A stretch of DNA of 64,000 nt from assembly GCA_963823105.1 (NCBI GenBank), contig CAWGKC010000005.1:620001-684000 (forward strand), in the 5' to 3' direction. Below are positions 37,845-47,380 of this stretch, piece after piece; within the stretch, counting starts at the first letter, position 1; each line of letters opens with the position of its first letter. The notes beneath the pieces were generated by a model. It saw only the letters and a program-made list of their open reading frames with translations, ran no database searches and had not been told where the DNA came from. A program made the translations under genes and the position numbers. This DNA comes from JAJYKC01 sp963823105 (GTDB taxonomy: Bacteria > Acidobacteriota > Terriglobia > Bryobacterales > Bryobacteraceae).

Positions 37845-38162
37845 TTATCCGGCCTGCTTCGCCATGCGGACAACGGTGAGCGATTGGCCGCCGGGGAGCG
37901 GCACTTCAAAAGGTCCGGACGCGGCGTAGCCGTGGGCGCGGAAGAACGGCTCGCCGGCTAACGTCGCGGCGAGTTCGAAGCGGGAGAAGCCCTCGGCGAT
38001 GGCGGCGTCTTCGCACGCTTTGAGGATTTGGGCGCCGATGCCGCGGCGGACGAAATCCGGGTGAATGAAAAAAGCGCGGATGCGGGCGGGGTCGAGAAAG
38101 ATGTCGAGCCTGGCAGGGATCCACAGACACCGCTGCGACGTTAAACCCGTCGCCGGTTGCAA
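37845..38162 (-). pseudogene. Truncated GNAT acetyltransferase, left copy of a duplicated gene
   Basis: Encodes only the C-terminal half of a GNAT enzyme (IRAFFIHPDFVRRGIGAQILKAC, PFFRAHGYAASGPFEVPLPGG). It is almost identical to the complete gene at 45093-45626, but the first 80 or so residues are missing and replaced by unrelated sequence from about 38118. The acetyl-CoA loop (RRGIGA) remains. Same strand as the full copy, 7.2 kb away. Confidence 0.85.
37855..38117 (+). repeat. Long direct repeat, left copy (GNAT fragment)
   Basis: About 260 bases matching 45091-45365 in the same orientation with high identity by eye (a scatter of substitutions and one small deletion). The pair brackets the 38.1-45.1 kb island of broken defence genes and TA modules. 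Confidence 0.8.
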
Positions 38163-38329
38163 ACGAACGGCGGCGCGGCGGAGGGAAGATTTGACACTGG
38201 ATCGAGAGGATGGAGCGGGCGAGTTACGGGCGGAGTGTGAGTTTTAGCTGCGGGCAGTGTCGGATTGGAAGTTCGCTGGCGTGACGGACAGCTCCAACTC
38301 ATCGACTATCTGAACTACGGGAAGGAAGC

Positions 38330-41300
38330 TTACGGCCACATGGAGCGGACGCTGCCTACGTCGAGTTGACGACGGTCCGGTTTTTCGGTTTTGCCGACCT
38401 GCGTTCTCGGTACGAGGGCGGGAGACAGTTGCTCACTCTGACGAGCCGCCGCCAGATCATTGAGTTGTCGTGCCGGGCCTTGACGAGCCAATCCGGAGGT
38501 GAGTACGAGTAGCTCATACAGGTTCCGCTCTCCTAGACGAACCAAACGAGTCTTCGTCGCCGCTGCATAGCGCTGCACTAAATCCTCCCGAAGATACAGC
38601 AGGTGACCATCAAACCTGCAGGCGCGCGGAGTGAGATCGCCGCTCTGGTATTGTCCGTCAATCTCTGATCGAACGACTGTGGTACACCCTAAGGTCCAAG
38701 CTCCGAGAAAAAAGCCGCGACGGAATAAATGGGTGTCCGGCTTGGTTGAGTTCGCTGTGATAACTCTCCCAACTGAAATCGTGCGCGAGAATCTCGACTG
38801 AATTTGCGTGCCATCGCCGAGCTTGACCAATCCAGGTACATCTGCCCGCCTTCAACTTGCTCGCGGGCGAAGTCGGGACTCAGGGGATCTCGCCCGCGAA
38901 AGTGTAGTAGTCCTCGGGTACTCTGGGCAGCCAGTAGTTGCCGGGATAGTCTTTCGTGTTTAGGGCGTGGACAAGCCGGTTAGCGTCCGCAGCATCGACG
39001 AGCATCGCGCTGAGAAAACCGAATACGCCCCGATCTGGGATCTTGATCCTAGAGGACAAATACGCGTATGCCGCGATCCAGGGGCCGGGATGTGGCCCGA
39101 TTGAGGGCAGGTAAAGCAACTCGTTTGGAACGCTGACTATCCCTTGTCGCAACCACCGCCGGTCGTCCGCCGGCACGGGCCGAGCCCATGCAGGAATAAC
39201 GATTTCCGAAGGCGGCGCTGGTACAGGAAATGACGGGTCGATTTGGACATCTGGCGCTCGTCCACGGTCCCCGTGCCTGAGATAGTGGTCCTGCATTTTG
39301 GGGTAGTTGTAAAGTCCGATCCAAGAGTATTTATAGGCGTAGCGTTCGACTCTTCCGCCAGGATCGTGGTCGGCGGAGCGTATCTTCTTGTCGATTGCGC
39401 CGATACCGGCCTCGCGCCAACCAAGCGTCCAGAGAGTGCCGCGAAGATCACCGACAGCCGGGTGTTCTGCCCGGTTGTTCGCGCCGAAAGCTCGCCTTAG
39501 ACCAACAAATTGGCCAAGCGTATCACGGCCGTAGTACATATTCAGCGCATCGTCGAGCTCAACGCCACGCGGGTCTCCGAGCTCGATGCGATCGATCATT
39601 GGGCCTGAGGCAAACGGAACCTTGCCGTCAACGTGTACGCCTTCGGGTACGGCGTCTGAGTGGTACGCAAGGGCGAGCGTCACGCAACCTTGGACGTAGA
39701 GGCGGGCGAGCCAGTGATTGGTCGGGAAAGCAGGTTTAGCGCCGGTGAGGGCGTCGCGTAGGCCAGACAGGAACTGGTAAAGAGCCTTCTCAAGGTCAGG
39801 GTCTGGAAGCTGGTACGCCATCACAACTCCGTAGCTGGCGGCGAGCATCCGTTCCGGCACGGATGGGTCATTGATCCCGAGGGAGTTGAGGGTCAAGTTG
39901 AACAGGGCGGCGGGTACGCCTCGGCCAACCAGCCAGCGTGAGGTCGCTTGGTCACGAACGTCCGGGCGTTGATGTGAGCATCCACATGACCCACCGCGCG
40001 CGAAGCTGGTCCGCAGGCGATAGTTCCGCCAGGCTGTGCCATCGCTGCTCCAGGCGTTGCAGGTCCGCGATCAATTCGCCGCTGCCTGCCGGACCCACTC
40101 GGTCCAGCGCAGATCCCGTTGGGCTACTGACATGGGACGAAGCGTGGCGTCGAGAAACTCCGAATTGAGAGGGTGCGCTGGCGAGGCCCGAGTCTGCCGA
40201 AGTCGATCGAACAGGTCACGAGGAGCGCTTGAAACGTCCTCTATCAGGCCCGTCAGCTCACGGACCGTTGCCGCATCAAGGTAGGCGGCTTCCAGGTCAG
40301 CCGCACGGAGCAGGGCGGCGGTTCGCATCGGCTGCGGAAGGAGAGGCCACAGTTGCTGTCGATGAAGGCGCCGAGGGAGAAGTCCGACAAGTGCCCAAAG
40401 CGTGTCTGCGGCCAGGGGATGCTGGTAGTGGAGCGGTCCCCCAAGGCCGTATCGTGGCCGGTTCGTTTAGCTATTCCTCAAGTCCCTGTCGTCCACGCCT
40501 CGCTAAAACACATTGGCGATCAGGTGGCCAGCAAGCGCGTCGTACGCGACTGTTATCCGATCGGTCTTTGTCCCCGGCTCCCCGGCTCGCAGTAGTACGC
40601 CTCTTGTTCGAGCGCCCGGACAATGCTCCCGTTCCACGGTCGTTTGTCATCTTCAAGCCGCTGACGGAGCGCCCCGAAATCCAAGCTCCTAATCGCCTCT
40701 TGCCAGAGAGCCAGTCCAATTTCGTCTAGCGCGGCGCTAACATCTTGCCGGTAGTACCGCTAGGCGCTAGAGGCCAGATCCCGACGCGTTCTGAGGCCTG
40801 TTCCAGATATCGATCGAAAAGCCCAGTGAGTGAGCCGACATGCTTCGATACCCACTAAGTGCTCGCGTTTCGGATTGGTCACCTCGCAAAATAGCCGCAG
40901 AGTAAGCGGGTGACGGAGAAATCCCCAGGGCAATTTGGCGTCGGCGGCGTTAATACGATAATATTGAAAGTACTTCCGAACGGCTTCGTCGGTGTCCTGT
41001 TGGAAGTCCGGTATTTCCAGCCGAACGGTTCCTTCGGGAAGCGCTTCATTGGCGAATGCCGTGCGGAGCGTGCCTATCACGAGGACATAAGGGTACTGTG
41101 CCAATGTTGGGATGAGGGCCGCGAGCAGAGCCTTCCACTGCGTGGGTCCTCCGCTTCGTTCAGGCCATCGATGACGACAGGCAACCGCCGATGAGCACGC
41201 TGGCCGGCCGCGTCGCGGCGGCTATCAGCGCCTCCATACTAGCAACTGGAACGCCTGGATGACCACAGAGGCGGCAAGATCATTCAGACTATGACCCGCC

Positions 41301-42378
41301 GCCAAATCTCGGCCATGGAGAAGCATCCCAGATGGTCTGTTGTCCATACCAGCCGTAAGCTGAGCCGCTAGCTCCGTCTTGCCACATCCGGCATCGGCTA
41401 GAACGCCAACCAATCGCGTGCTATGGTAGCTCTCGATCTTGTCGAGAAGGACGTGCGCGCGGCGGGTGTTGGCGAGCGCATTTGTTACGCTGAGCGCTGC
41501 CCGATGGCGATAAGCTCGGAGGCGAGGGGGACGGGGGCAAGTGTCGTGGTTTCCTCATTCGACGGGCGGCCCATAATGTGTTGCCTCAACGCATCGAGGT
41601 CGCCTCGTTCTATCGCATCGTGTGCCTCGGCTAGGGAGATGGCCGCGGCTTTGGCGCTCTCCGCGACTTTGAGCGCCGCCTTGGTCAGTGCGTCGGGTAA
41701 TCCATCGAGGTCGGCGTCCACGGCTTCCGCCTCAGCGAATAGTTGCTGGAAAAGATCTGCACGTTTTGCCAGGTTCCGGGTTCGGCGAGCATCCGCTTCA
41801 GATTCCGCTCTGCGTCGATGATCTGGTGTATCTCTGGATTCCACCGGATGCGGATCGGCGCGACAGCGACTGCATGGAGCTTAGCCAGCGTCTCGGGTGT
41901 GAGAACTAGTTCGCCGAAGTAGGTGCTTCGTAAGATTTCGCGGCACCGCTGAGAAGGTCCTCAATTTCAATGGCAGCCCAGAGGTGGAGCTTCATGCGCG
42001 TCTTCAGACTGTAGAACCAATCTTGGTCTCCCTTGGTCAGCGTCCGTCGCGTCCAGAGCACCCAGTCGGTCAGGTCGGGAAGGACCTTCTCAGTTAATGT
42101 GATCGACTCGACGACTCTCTTCGGCGGCTTTCGCCGATAGCTTTGCCGCCTGGAAGGTCATACCATCGACATTGCCATCCGAACCAAAGTCCCACGTCGC
42201 CGAGCTGGCAAGGTTTATTCAACCTTAAGTGGAATTCTACGCCGGGTTGGTTGGCGCGAGCCCGGAAGTATCCGAATCTTGCATAGTGCCGGTAGATGAG
42301 TCCGCGGCACAACATCTCGAAATTGACCCCAGCGCTGCCCGGCAGCCGCACGAAGGCATCCCAATTCACCTGCGGCAT
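38330..42378 (-). pseudogene. Decayed Avs-like STAND NTPase with N-terminal nuclease-like domain
   Basis: About 1,350 codons, from the ATG at 42378 to about 38330, split by a dozen or so frameshifts. Read piecewise: an N-terminal restriction-endonuclease-like effector (FEMLCRGLIYRHYARFG, QPGVEFHLRL, WFGWQCRWYDLPGGKAIGE, then VLPDLTDWVLWTR); a helical linker; a STAND/NACHT core with Walker A GVLADAGCGKTELA (about 41400-41370) and Walker B VVIDGLNEAED (about 41190-41160); then VAYDALAGHLIA; then a long C-terminal sensor region (HPLNSEFLDATLRPMS, RDLRWTEW, LTLNSLGINDPSVPERMLAA). This layout matches nuclease-type antiviral Avs STAND sensors, which detect phage proteins and degrade DNA. Start is 22 bases after the DUF6375-like stop. 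Break density is far above that of neighbouring genes. Confidence 0.7.
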
Positions 42379-42399
42379 AGCAGCTTTTCCAGCGCGTTC

Positions 42400-42808
42400 T
42401 CACTTGCCACGACCGTACTCCGTGTCGGGATACTGGTGGGCGGAGTACACTTCAACATGGCTTCCCTATCGATGAGAACCTTTAGAAACGCCGATACGTC
42501 ACTCTCGTCGTCGTCAATATCAACTTTGCTGCCGTTACTTTTGCGCTGAAGTCGTATCCGAACTGTTCCAACTCCTCAGGACCAATGTCATAGATCTTCA
42601 GTCTGGAAAGGACATCGCGCGACTTTGTCGAGAATCGGTCGGTATGGCCGCCAATATCCATTTCACCGGCCGGCGCTTCCTCCGAAACCAGTTCGGTAAG
42701 CTGTTCGAGTACCTGGCTCGTCTCAGTTGCGGTCTCAGCATCCTTGAACCGGCTGATCATTACGAGATTCGACGAATGCTCCGATCCGTATCCGTACCAG
42801 ATTTTCAT
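42400..42808 (-). pseudogene. DUF6375-like gene, frameshifted
   Basis: About 135 codons from the ATG at 42808. KIWYGYGSEHSSNLVMISRFKD and IYDIGPEELEQFGYDF resemble the small DUF6375 family as I recall it. The ending is spread over two more frames (ESDVSAFLKVLIDRE, then VYSAHQYPDTEYGRGK with stop at 42400), so at least two indels lie between 42440 and 42510. Function unknown. It lies between the radical SAM gene and the STAND gene in the same direction with short gaps, so it belongs to the same operon. Confidence 0.55.
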
Positions 42809-43681
42809 CCGCTTTGCCCTCCTCGGCTGTTCGTAGTTCGTCTAGCGCTCGAATCAAGCCCAGCTCGCCGATGGGCACGCCGCCGACCTCAAATGAGGAC
42901 CTCTTTAGCATGCCCTCAGCGCTGATGAATGCGTACGAGCGAAGACCAATTTCATTCGCGAGGGGGTCGCAGACGGGAAGGCCGTCAGCCCCAGAATCGC
43001 TGACGCTCAGTGGGACCGTACCTCGGTAGAGGCAAACCCACTGACGCAACGATCTGGCCGGTTTGCACGAAATCGATGGCGCACTAGCGCGATTGGTTGT
43101 TCCGGTAAGAGGAGAAACTCCGCCGCGCCCACCTCCGCCGCGAATTCCGTCGCGGCATTCAGATCGGGCAAGGTTCGGGTGTTCACGACAAAGTTGATGC
43201 CAAAGGGTGCCAGAACGCGCAAGATCTCCAATCGGTGGCGTAGCGCAGCGAATGATCGGCCCCGGAGAGCTTCGTATGTAGGGCCTACGCCGTCCATACT
43301 AACCCTTATGAAGTGAACGCTTCCAGCCAACGACGCCGCGAGAGCGTCGCTTAGCCTGTGTGCGTGGGTCGTGAGTGTTACTGCAAGGCTGGTGTTTTGG
43401 GCGGCGTAGTGGCACAGTTCGGCGAGGCCCCGATAAAGTGTCGGCTCTCCGCCTCCGAATCCGATACCGAGGCAACTGTTCATATCGAGTTCGTCAAGCC
43501 AGCCGGCGACACGTTCAATATTCAGCGCAGCAGGATTCTTCGGTGCATAGCAATACGGGCACTCGAGGTCGCACGCGTTTGTCAGCGCAATGGAGACATG
43601 TCGGGGAGACCGCGCCCAAAACGGCGACGGCACCGTGATTTCATCGAGAAGAACGTTGAGCCCCGTGACGCGGTTGAACAT
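42735..43681 (-). pseudogene. Radical SAM protein, frameshifted, in the STAND operon
   Basis: Radical SAM enzyme with the [4Fe-4S] motif CDLECPYC (CxxxCxxC) and the glycine-rich SAM loop GFGGGEPTLYRGL. Further barrel elements are VTLTTHAH, FIRVSMDGVGPTYEALRG and INFVVNTRTL. Near 43045 the frame changes and continues as LRQWVCLYRGTVPLSV, SYAFISAEGMLKRSSFEV, ending at about 42735-42810, where it meets the DUF6375-like start. I prefer the ATG at 43681. It resembles PqqE/SPASM-type peptide-modifying enzymes more than viperins. About 300 residues. Confidence 0.7.
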
Positions 43682-43812
43682 CTGAATTCCAGCAGGACCT
43701 GCCCGAACATTAGTCGAAAAACCAGCGAGCGATTGCGCGCGACGTTGGATGATCGACAATGCGCGCCCCCCGCCCACCTGAAAGCAACAGAATTTCCTCC
43801 CGCAAGTCAATA

Positions 43813-44142
43813 TTACCGCTCAATTAGCCGCAAGAAGGACCGCCGGATGGTCACAAGAGTTGCTTGGCTGGTCGGCGGGTTTCGCGCCGCCACTCGCCGC
43901 AGGGTTGGCCAGTGGTTCGAGGATAGGACGACAAGAGCCAGCTTACGGCCCGTGAAATTCTGCTGATACCGCATATTCCGATCACAAGTGAGGAGTAGAT
44001 CGAACGCCGCGCTTTCAGCCGCGTCAAGTAGTGCGCCATTCTCCAGCCCTTGCCATCCCAATTCATCGGACCGCACCACCTCATGCCCTCGCAAGTGACG
44101 CGCGAGTGGCGCGGGAGTATTGGCGTCGAACAGGATCTTCAC
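43813..44142 (-). CDS. DUF5615 PIN-like toxin
   Basis: 109 residues. KILFDANTPAPLARHLRGHEV at the start, ALLDAAESAAFDLLLTCDRNM in the middle and LALVVLSSNHWPTLRRV are the DUF5615 (PIN-like, Mut7-C-like) pattern with conserved Asp in FDAN and TCDRN. Usually the toxin partner of a DUF433 protein, which overlaps its start by four bases here. Frame intact. Confidence 0.83.
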   Translation of the reverse strand: MKILFDANTPAPLARHLRGHEVVRSDELGWQGLENGALLDAAESAAFDLLLTCDRNMRYQQNFTGRKLALVVLSSNHWPTLRRVAARNPPTSQATLVTIRRSFLRLIER

Positions 44143-44366
44143 GCCACCGCCGCGGGCGATTCCAGGGACTTGCTGGCAAAGGCAAGAACTTCATGCACCT
44201 GCTCTCGACTGACGGACGGGAACCATTCCAAGAATTCGTTTACGGTCGAGCCTTGGTCGAGGTGTTCGAATAGGGCGGCGACCGGCAGTCGTGTGCCGCC
44301 GAAGCACCATGTTCCGTCAAGTTTCGCCGGGTTGCGGTCGACAGCGCCGCAAAGTGTCCAGTCCAT
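44139..44366 (-). CDS. DUF433 antitoxin-like protein
   Basis: 75 residues from the ATG at 44366. The small DUF433 winged-helix pattern is visible: CFGGTRLPVAALFEHLDQG, VNEFLEWFPSVSREQVHEVLAFA. Paired by ATGA overlap with the DUF5615 gene as a type II-like TA module. Divergent from BrnT; the two modules share a 70-base intergenic region. Confidence 0.87.
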   Translation of the reverse strand: MDWTLCGAVDRNPAKLDGTWCFGGTRLPVAALFEHLDQGSTVNEFLEWFPSVSREQVHEVLAFASKSLESPAAVA

Positions 44367-44427
44367 ACCGCCAGTGTATCGTCGATCGGCAATCCGCGTC
44401 ACGTGCCGGTTTGTATATACATCGCGC

Positions 44428-44433
44428 TATACT
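44428..44433 (+). promoter_or_regulatory. Possible -10 element of brnTA
   Basis: TATACT lies 6 bases before the GTG start at 44440. No matching -35 is seen and no Shine-Dalgarno precedes the GTG at a useful distance. The position predicts transcription beginning at or near the start codon, that is, a leaderless message. Confidence 0.35.
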
Positions 44434-44439
44434 CAAGGC

Positions 44440-44703
44440 GTGGTCATTTCGGGGTTCGACTGGGACGACGATAACGTGGGCCACATCGAGCGTCATCAGT
44501 TTAGCCCCAACGAAGCCGAAGAGGTTTTCGCCGGCGAATATAAAATTAGACGAACTCGCGAGAAGCGCTACATCGCCTTGGGCGAGACCCTTGACGGACG
44601 ATTGGCGTTCGTCGTGTTTCGCCGCCTGCCGGGTGGCTTGATCCGGGTAGTCACGGCCCGCGATATGGACGATAGCGAGCGGCGCCTCTTTCGCCGCAAG
44701 TAG
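44440..44703 (+). CDS. brnT: BrnT-family toxin
   Basis: 87 residues. BrnT is a RelE-fold ribonuclease toxin. Family pattern: SGFDWDDDNVGHIERHQFSPNEAEEVF, RYIALGETLDGR and IRVVTARDMDDSERRLF. I chose the GTG at 44440, just ahead of the conserved start. Frame intact. Followed by the BrnA antitoxin gene 9 bases later. Confidence 0.9.
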   Translation: MVISGFDWDDDNVGHIERHQFSPNEAEEVFAGEYKIRRTREKRYIALGETLDGRLAFVVFRRLPGGLIRVVTARDMDDSERRLFRRK

Positions 44704-44712
44704 GTGGACCGA

Positions 44713-45039
44713 ATGAAGAAGAAACTCCCCCCCGCCAAGACGCCTCTGCCGAGGTTCCACTCGGACAACGAAGCAGCCGATTATTTTCAGACGCACTCGG
44801 TAGCCGATGTGTGGGACCGGCTTCCCAAAACCCAGGCGGCCAAGCCGTCCAAGGCGTTGGAAAGGTCGATCCGGGAGCGCCATGCCGCGGCAAAATCCCC
44901 GATCTCCATTCGACTGGGTCTCGACCAAATCGCGGCGGCCAAGAAGATCGCGGCCGCGAAATCGGTCGGCTACCAGACGCAGTTGCGGATGTGGATCGCC
45001 GAGGGCATTCGCCGCGAGGCGAAGCAGGCGCGGTTCTGA
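44713..45039 (+). CDS. brnA: BrnA-like antitoxin
   Basis: 108 residues from the ATG at 44713, with a GGTGG site. The C-terminal half carries a ribbon-helix-helix DNA-binding unit (ISIRLGLDQIAAAKKIAAAKS, YQTQLRMWIAEGIRRE). The N-terminal half (DNEAADYFQTHSVADVWDRLP) is the toxin-binding part. Would neutralise BrnT and repress the operon. Confidence 0.87.
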   Translation: MKKKLPPAKTPLPRFHSDNEAADYFQTHSVADVWDRLPKTQAAKPSKALERSIRERHAAAKSPISIRLGLDQIAAAKKIAAAKSVGYQTQLRMWIAEGIRREAKQARF

Positions 45040-45090
45040 CGTCGATCCGTAACGCTTTCCGATTCGTTCCAGGCGCCGATCCGGACGAGG

Positions 45091-45365
45091 GATTATTTCG
45101 CCATGCGGACAACGGTGAGCGACTGACCTCCGGGGAGCGGCGCTTCAAAAGGGCCGGACGCCGCGTAGCCGTGGGCGCGGAAAAACGGCTCACCGGCTAA
45201 CGTCGCGGCGAGTTCGAATCGGGAGAAGCCGGCGGCGATGGCGGCGTCTTCGCACGCTTTGAGGATTCGGGCGCCGATGCCGCGGCGGACGAAATCCGGA
45301 TGGATGAAAAAAGCGCGGATGCGGGCGGGGTCGCGGGCGGGATCGAGCAGGGTGTCGAGGCGCGC
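45091..45365 (+). repeat. Long direct repeat, right copy (3' half of the intact GNAT gene)
   Basis: Right-hand member of the pair with 37855-38117. It lies within a complete gene, so this is probably the original copy and the left one a duplicate fragment, or the gene was split and restored by an insertion between the copies. Confidence 0.8.
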
Positions 45366-45626
45366 GGGGCCGTGATCGCTCCCGAAGAGCGTGCCGCGTT
45401 TGCTCCATCCGCCGCAGCCGGCGAGGGCTTCGCCAATTTGGGCGACGAGGTAAGTGCCGTCCAGGATGAGTTGGGTATCGACGCCAAAGACCGAGCCGAT
45501 GGCGCTCTCACGTTGGGCGTGGCTGTAGTACGGGACGTGGAGGGTGCGGACGGAGGCGGCGATCAACGCGTTCAGCGCGGGGATTTCCTCGATGAGTGGC
45601 GAGGCGGAGAGTATGGAGGGTGTCAT
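45093..45626 (-). CDS. GNAT-family N-acetyltransferase
   Basis: 177 residues, full length. N-terminal IPALNALIAASVRTLHVPYYSHAQ, then LILDGTYLVAQIG, and the acetyl-CoA site IHPDFVRRGIGARILKACEDAA followed by RFELAATLAGEPFFRAHGY. Substrate unknown. The C-terminal half is duplicated at 37845-38162. Convergent with brnA. Confidence 0.9.
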   Translation of the reverse strand: MTPSILSASPLIEEIPALNALIAASVRTLHVPYYSHAQRESAIGSVFGVDTQLILDGTYLVAQIGEALAGCGGWSKRGTLFGSDHGPARLDTLLDPARDPARIRAFFIHPDFVRRGIGARILKACEDAAIAAGFSRFELAATLAGEPFFRAHGYAASGPFEAPLPGGQSLTVVRMAK

Positions 45627-45908
45627 TGGCTGCTCGGTCTCATATTAGTTGGCATACTGGTGCTATGGTTTTGACAGATTCGTGCTGGGCAGATTATGAC
45701 AACTTTCGAGTTATTCATCTCACTGACAGTCGGCGAGGTACAGCCTTTCTGGTCATTTGCGTCTTTCTGTTGTACTGAGTGCCAAGGTAGTGCGCTTGGA
45801 GTCTTCCGTTAGGACCGGCACGGTCGGGCGTTCCTCTGCCGTCTGTCACTTCCGAGTAGGCCGTGATCTGGGCAGCGATATCCAGGAGTTGAGCAAAGGA
45901 GTACGGAC
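45627..45908. other. Intergenic region, no gene seen
   Basis: 280 bases between the GNAT gene and the P-loop gene. Lower GC than its surroundings; only a short unconvincing frame. It must contain the promoters of both divergent genes, but no clear hexamers or operator palindrome are recognised. Confidence 0.5.
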
Positions 45909-46633
45909 GTGGTTAAAAGCACCTTGATACTCATCGGCCCCGGTGGTGTCGGGAAAGGACCATTGGCAAAGCTGTTCCAAAGCAACGCGGCCGCCATTGA
46001 TCCATACCGATTGCGGCCGGACGGGCCGCCGAGATCAGACGACCCACTGTACGCTCACCCGAAGTTGCGAACAGAGCTTCACGGAATCTTGTCCAGTTTC
46101 GGGGATTCTCCCCGCGACGTTCCTTGCGAACCCGAGCGAATGGAGTGGTTCGCGAAAGCGAAGGTTCTATTCTTTACTGTGCGGGGCATGTGGCAATGCC
46201 TCATTCTGCAGCATCTTAATGGGGATATCGCGAAAGCAGAATTCTATGCTCGGTGTTGCCCGCGATGCTCGGTATCGCCGAGATTCGGGATGCGCTAGGT
46301 GATCCACGTATCCTCGTTCTAAATCCCGCTTCCACTCCACTCATAGACATGGCGGACTGGAAAGAGCTGCAAAACAAAACACGAGAATACTGTACGCGAC
46401 GTGGCGACCCCATAGACTCCGTTCAGAAACGCGTAGGAAGCATAGAACTCGAAGCGCCTGCTTGGCGCACCCTCGTTGGAGAACGGGGCGCGATCGACCT
46501 CACAGCGTGGCCTTTCCCCGAATACAGATTCAACGGCGAAGATAACAGTAATCTTCTCCGGGATGCCCGTCGCTTAATTCTGCATCGGGATCCGGGCCTA
46601 GAAAGGTTCTTCAAGCGGGAGGACGAACTATGA
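45909..46633 (+). CDS. P-loop NTPase/kinase-like protein of unknown function, frameshifted
   Basis: About 241 residues. A perfect Walker A (LILIGPGGVGKGPLAKLF) starts the protein; it is followed by an Asp-rich loop and two Trp-containing helices (ERMEWFAKAKVLFFTV). The frame changes once near 46245-46260, between AKAEFYA and LPAMLGIAEIRDALGDPRIL. The rest ends in LILHRDPGLERFFKRED. The pattern GPGGVGKG resembles nucleotide or shikimate-type kinases, but I do not recognise the family. GTG start. It stands alone between the island edge and the housekeeping cluster. Confidence 0.6.
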
Positions 46634-46819
46634 GTTAACACCAGGCGAACGCCCAATGTTATCCGGTTGACGCCTTAGCATCACGCCAGAAACGCGCCCG
46701 GCCGATTCGGACACCGGTAAGTTTGATTAGGATTGTGGCATCGGGGCACCGACGCTAGCCGGAAACCGATTCCACAAGGAGCCAGAGCGGAGAAGGAGAA
46801 GTAAGGGGGGGCGCGGCGG
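46634..46819. other. Intergenic region, no gene seen
   Basis: 186 bases between the convergent P-loop gene and response regulator. No terminator hairpin with T-run and no open frame of interest were found. Confidence 0.5.
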
Positions 46820-47380
46820 TCACTCGGTCAAGGCGGAGAGGACGCGATGGGTGAGTTCGTCGATGAGCGCGGGCATCGCCGCGTCGAGGGCTAGGGTGAC
46901 GGCGGCGCGGACGCGTTCGGGATCGGGCGGGGTAGGTGTGGCGACGACGGGGGCGGCTGGCGCGGGTTCCGGTTCGGGCGGCGGCGGAGGCAACGTGTCT
47001 CTGTCGAGTTGCGCGGCGGCGATCAACGGTTGAATCGCGGCGAGGACCACGGAGGCTTCAAACGGCTTCTTGAGAATGCCGTCGCATCCGGCGAGGCGGG
47101 CTTCGTTTTCGTCGAACGGTTCCAGCAGGCCGGCGGTAAGGACGACGCGGGCGTGGCGATGGCGCGGGTGCGCTTTCACGTAGCGGCAGATGTCGAAGCC
47201 GGATTTACCGGGCAGGAAGACGTCGGCGAGGACGAGATCGGGATCGACGTCGGCGAGCCGGAGAAGAGCCGTGTCGCCGTCGGTGACGCTGGCGACCTCG
47301 AAGCCCTCCTCGCGAAGAATGCGTTCGCCCATGCGTTGGGCGTGGGGGCTATCGTCGGCCAGCAAAATCCGCGACATCAA
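46820..47380 (-). CDS. CheY-like response regulator with Pro-rich linker and C-terminal helix
   Basis: 186 residues. The receiver domain (1-120) has the acidic pair in LLADDS, the phosphoacceptor Asp in LVLADVFLPGKSG, Thr in VVLTAGL and Lys in GILKKPFE. A proline-rich linker (PPPPEPEPAPAAP) leads to an amphipathic helix (ALDAAMPALIDELTHRVLSAL). No DNA-binding domain, so it acts by protein contact. The start overlaps the bamD stop by four bases. Confidence 0.9.
   Translation of the reverse strand: MMSRILLADDSPHAQRMGERILREEGFEVASVTDGDTALLRLADVDPDLVLADVFLPGKSGFDICRYVKAHPRHRHARVVLTAGLLEPFDENEARLAGCDGILKKPFEASVVLAAIQPLIAAAQLDRDTLPPPPPEPEPAPAAPVVATPTPPDPERVRAAVTLALDAAMPALIDELTHRVLSALTE

Noticed and set aside
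43007..43681. Radical SAM gene as a prokaryotic viperin
   Set aside because: The context is defence-like, but the cluster motif (ACDLECPYCYAPK) and the glycine loop are those of SPASM/PqqE-type enzymes. The viperin pattern around NxKCxFCF is absent, and no nucleotide kinase accompanies it.
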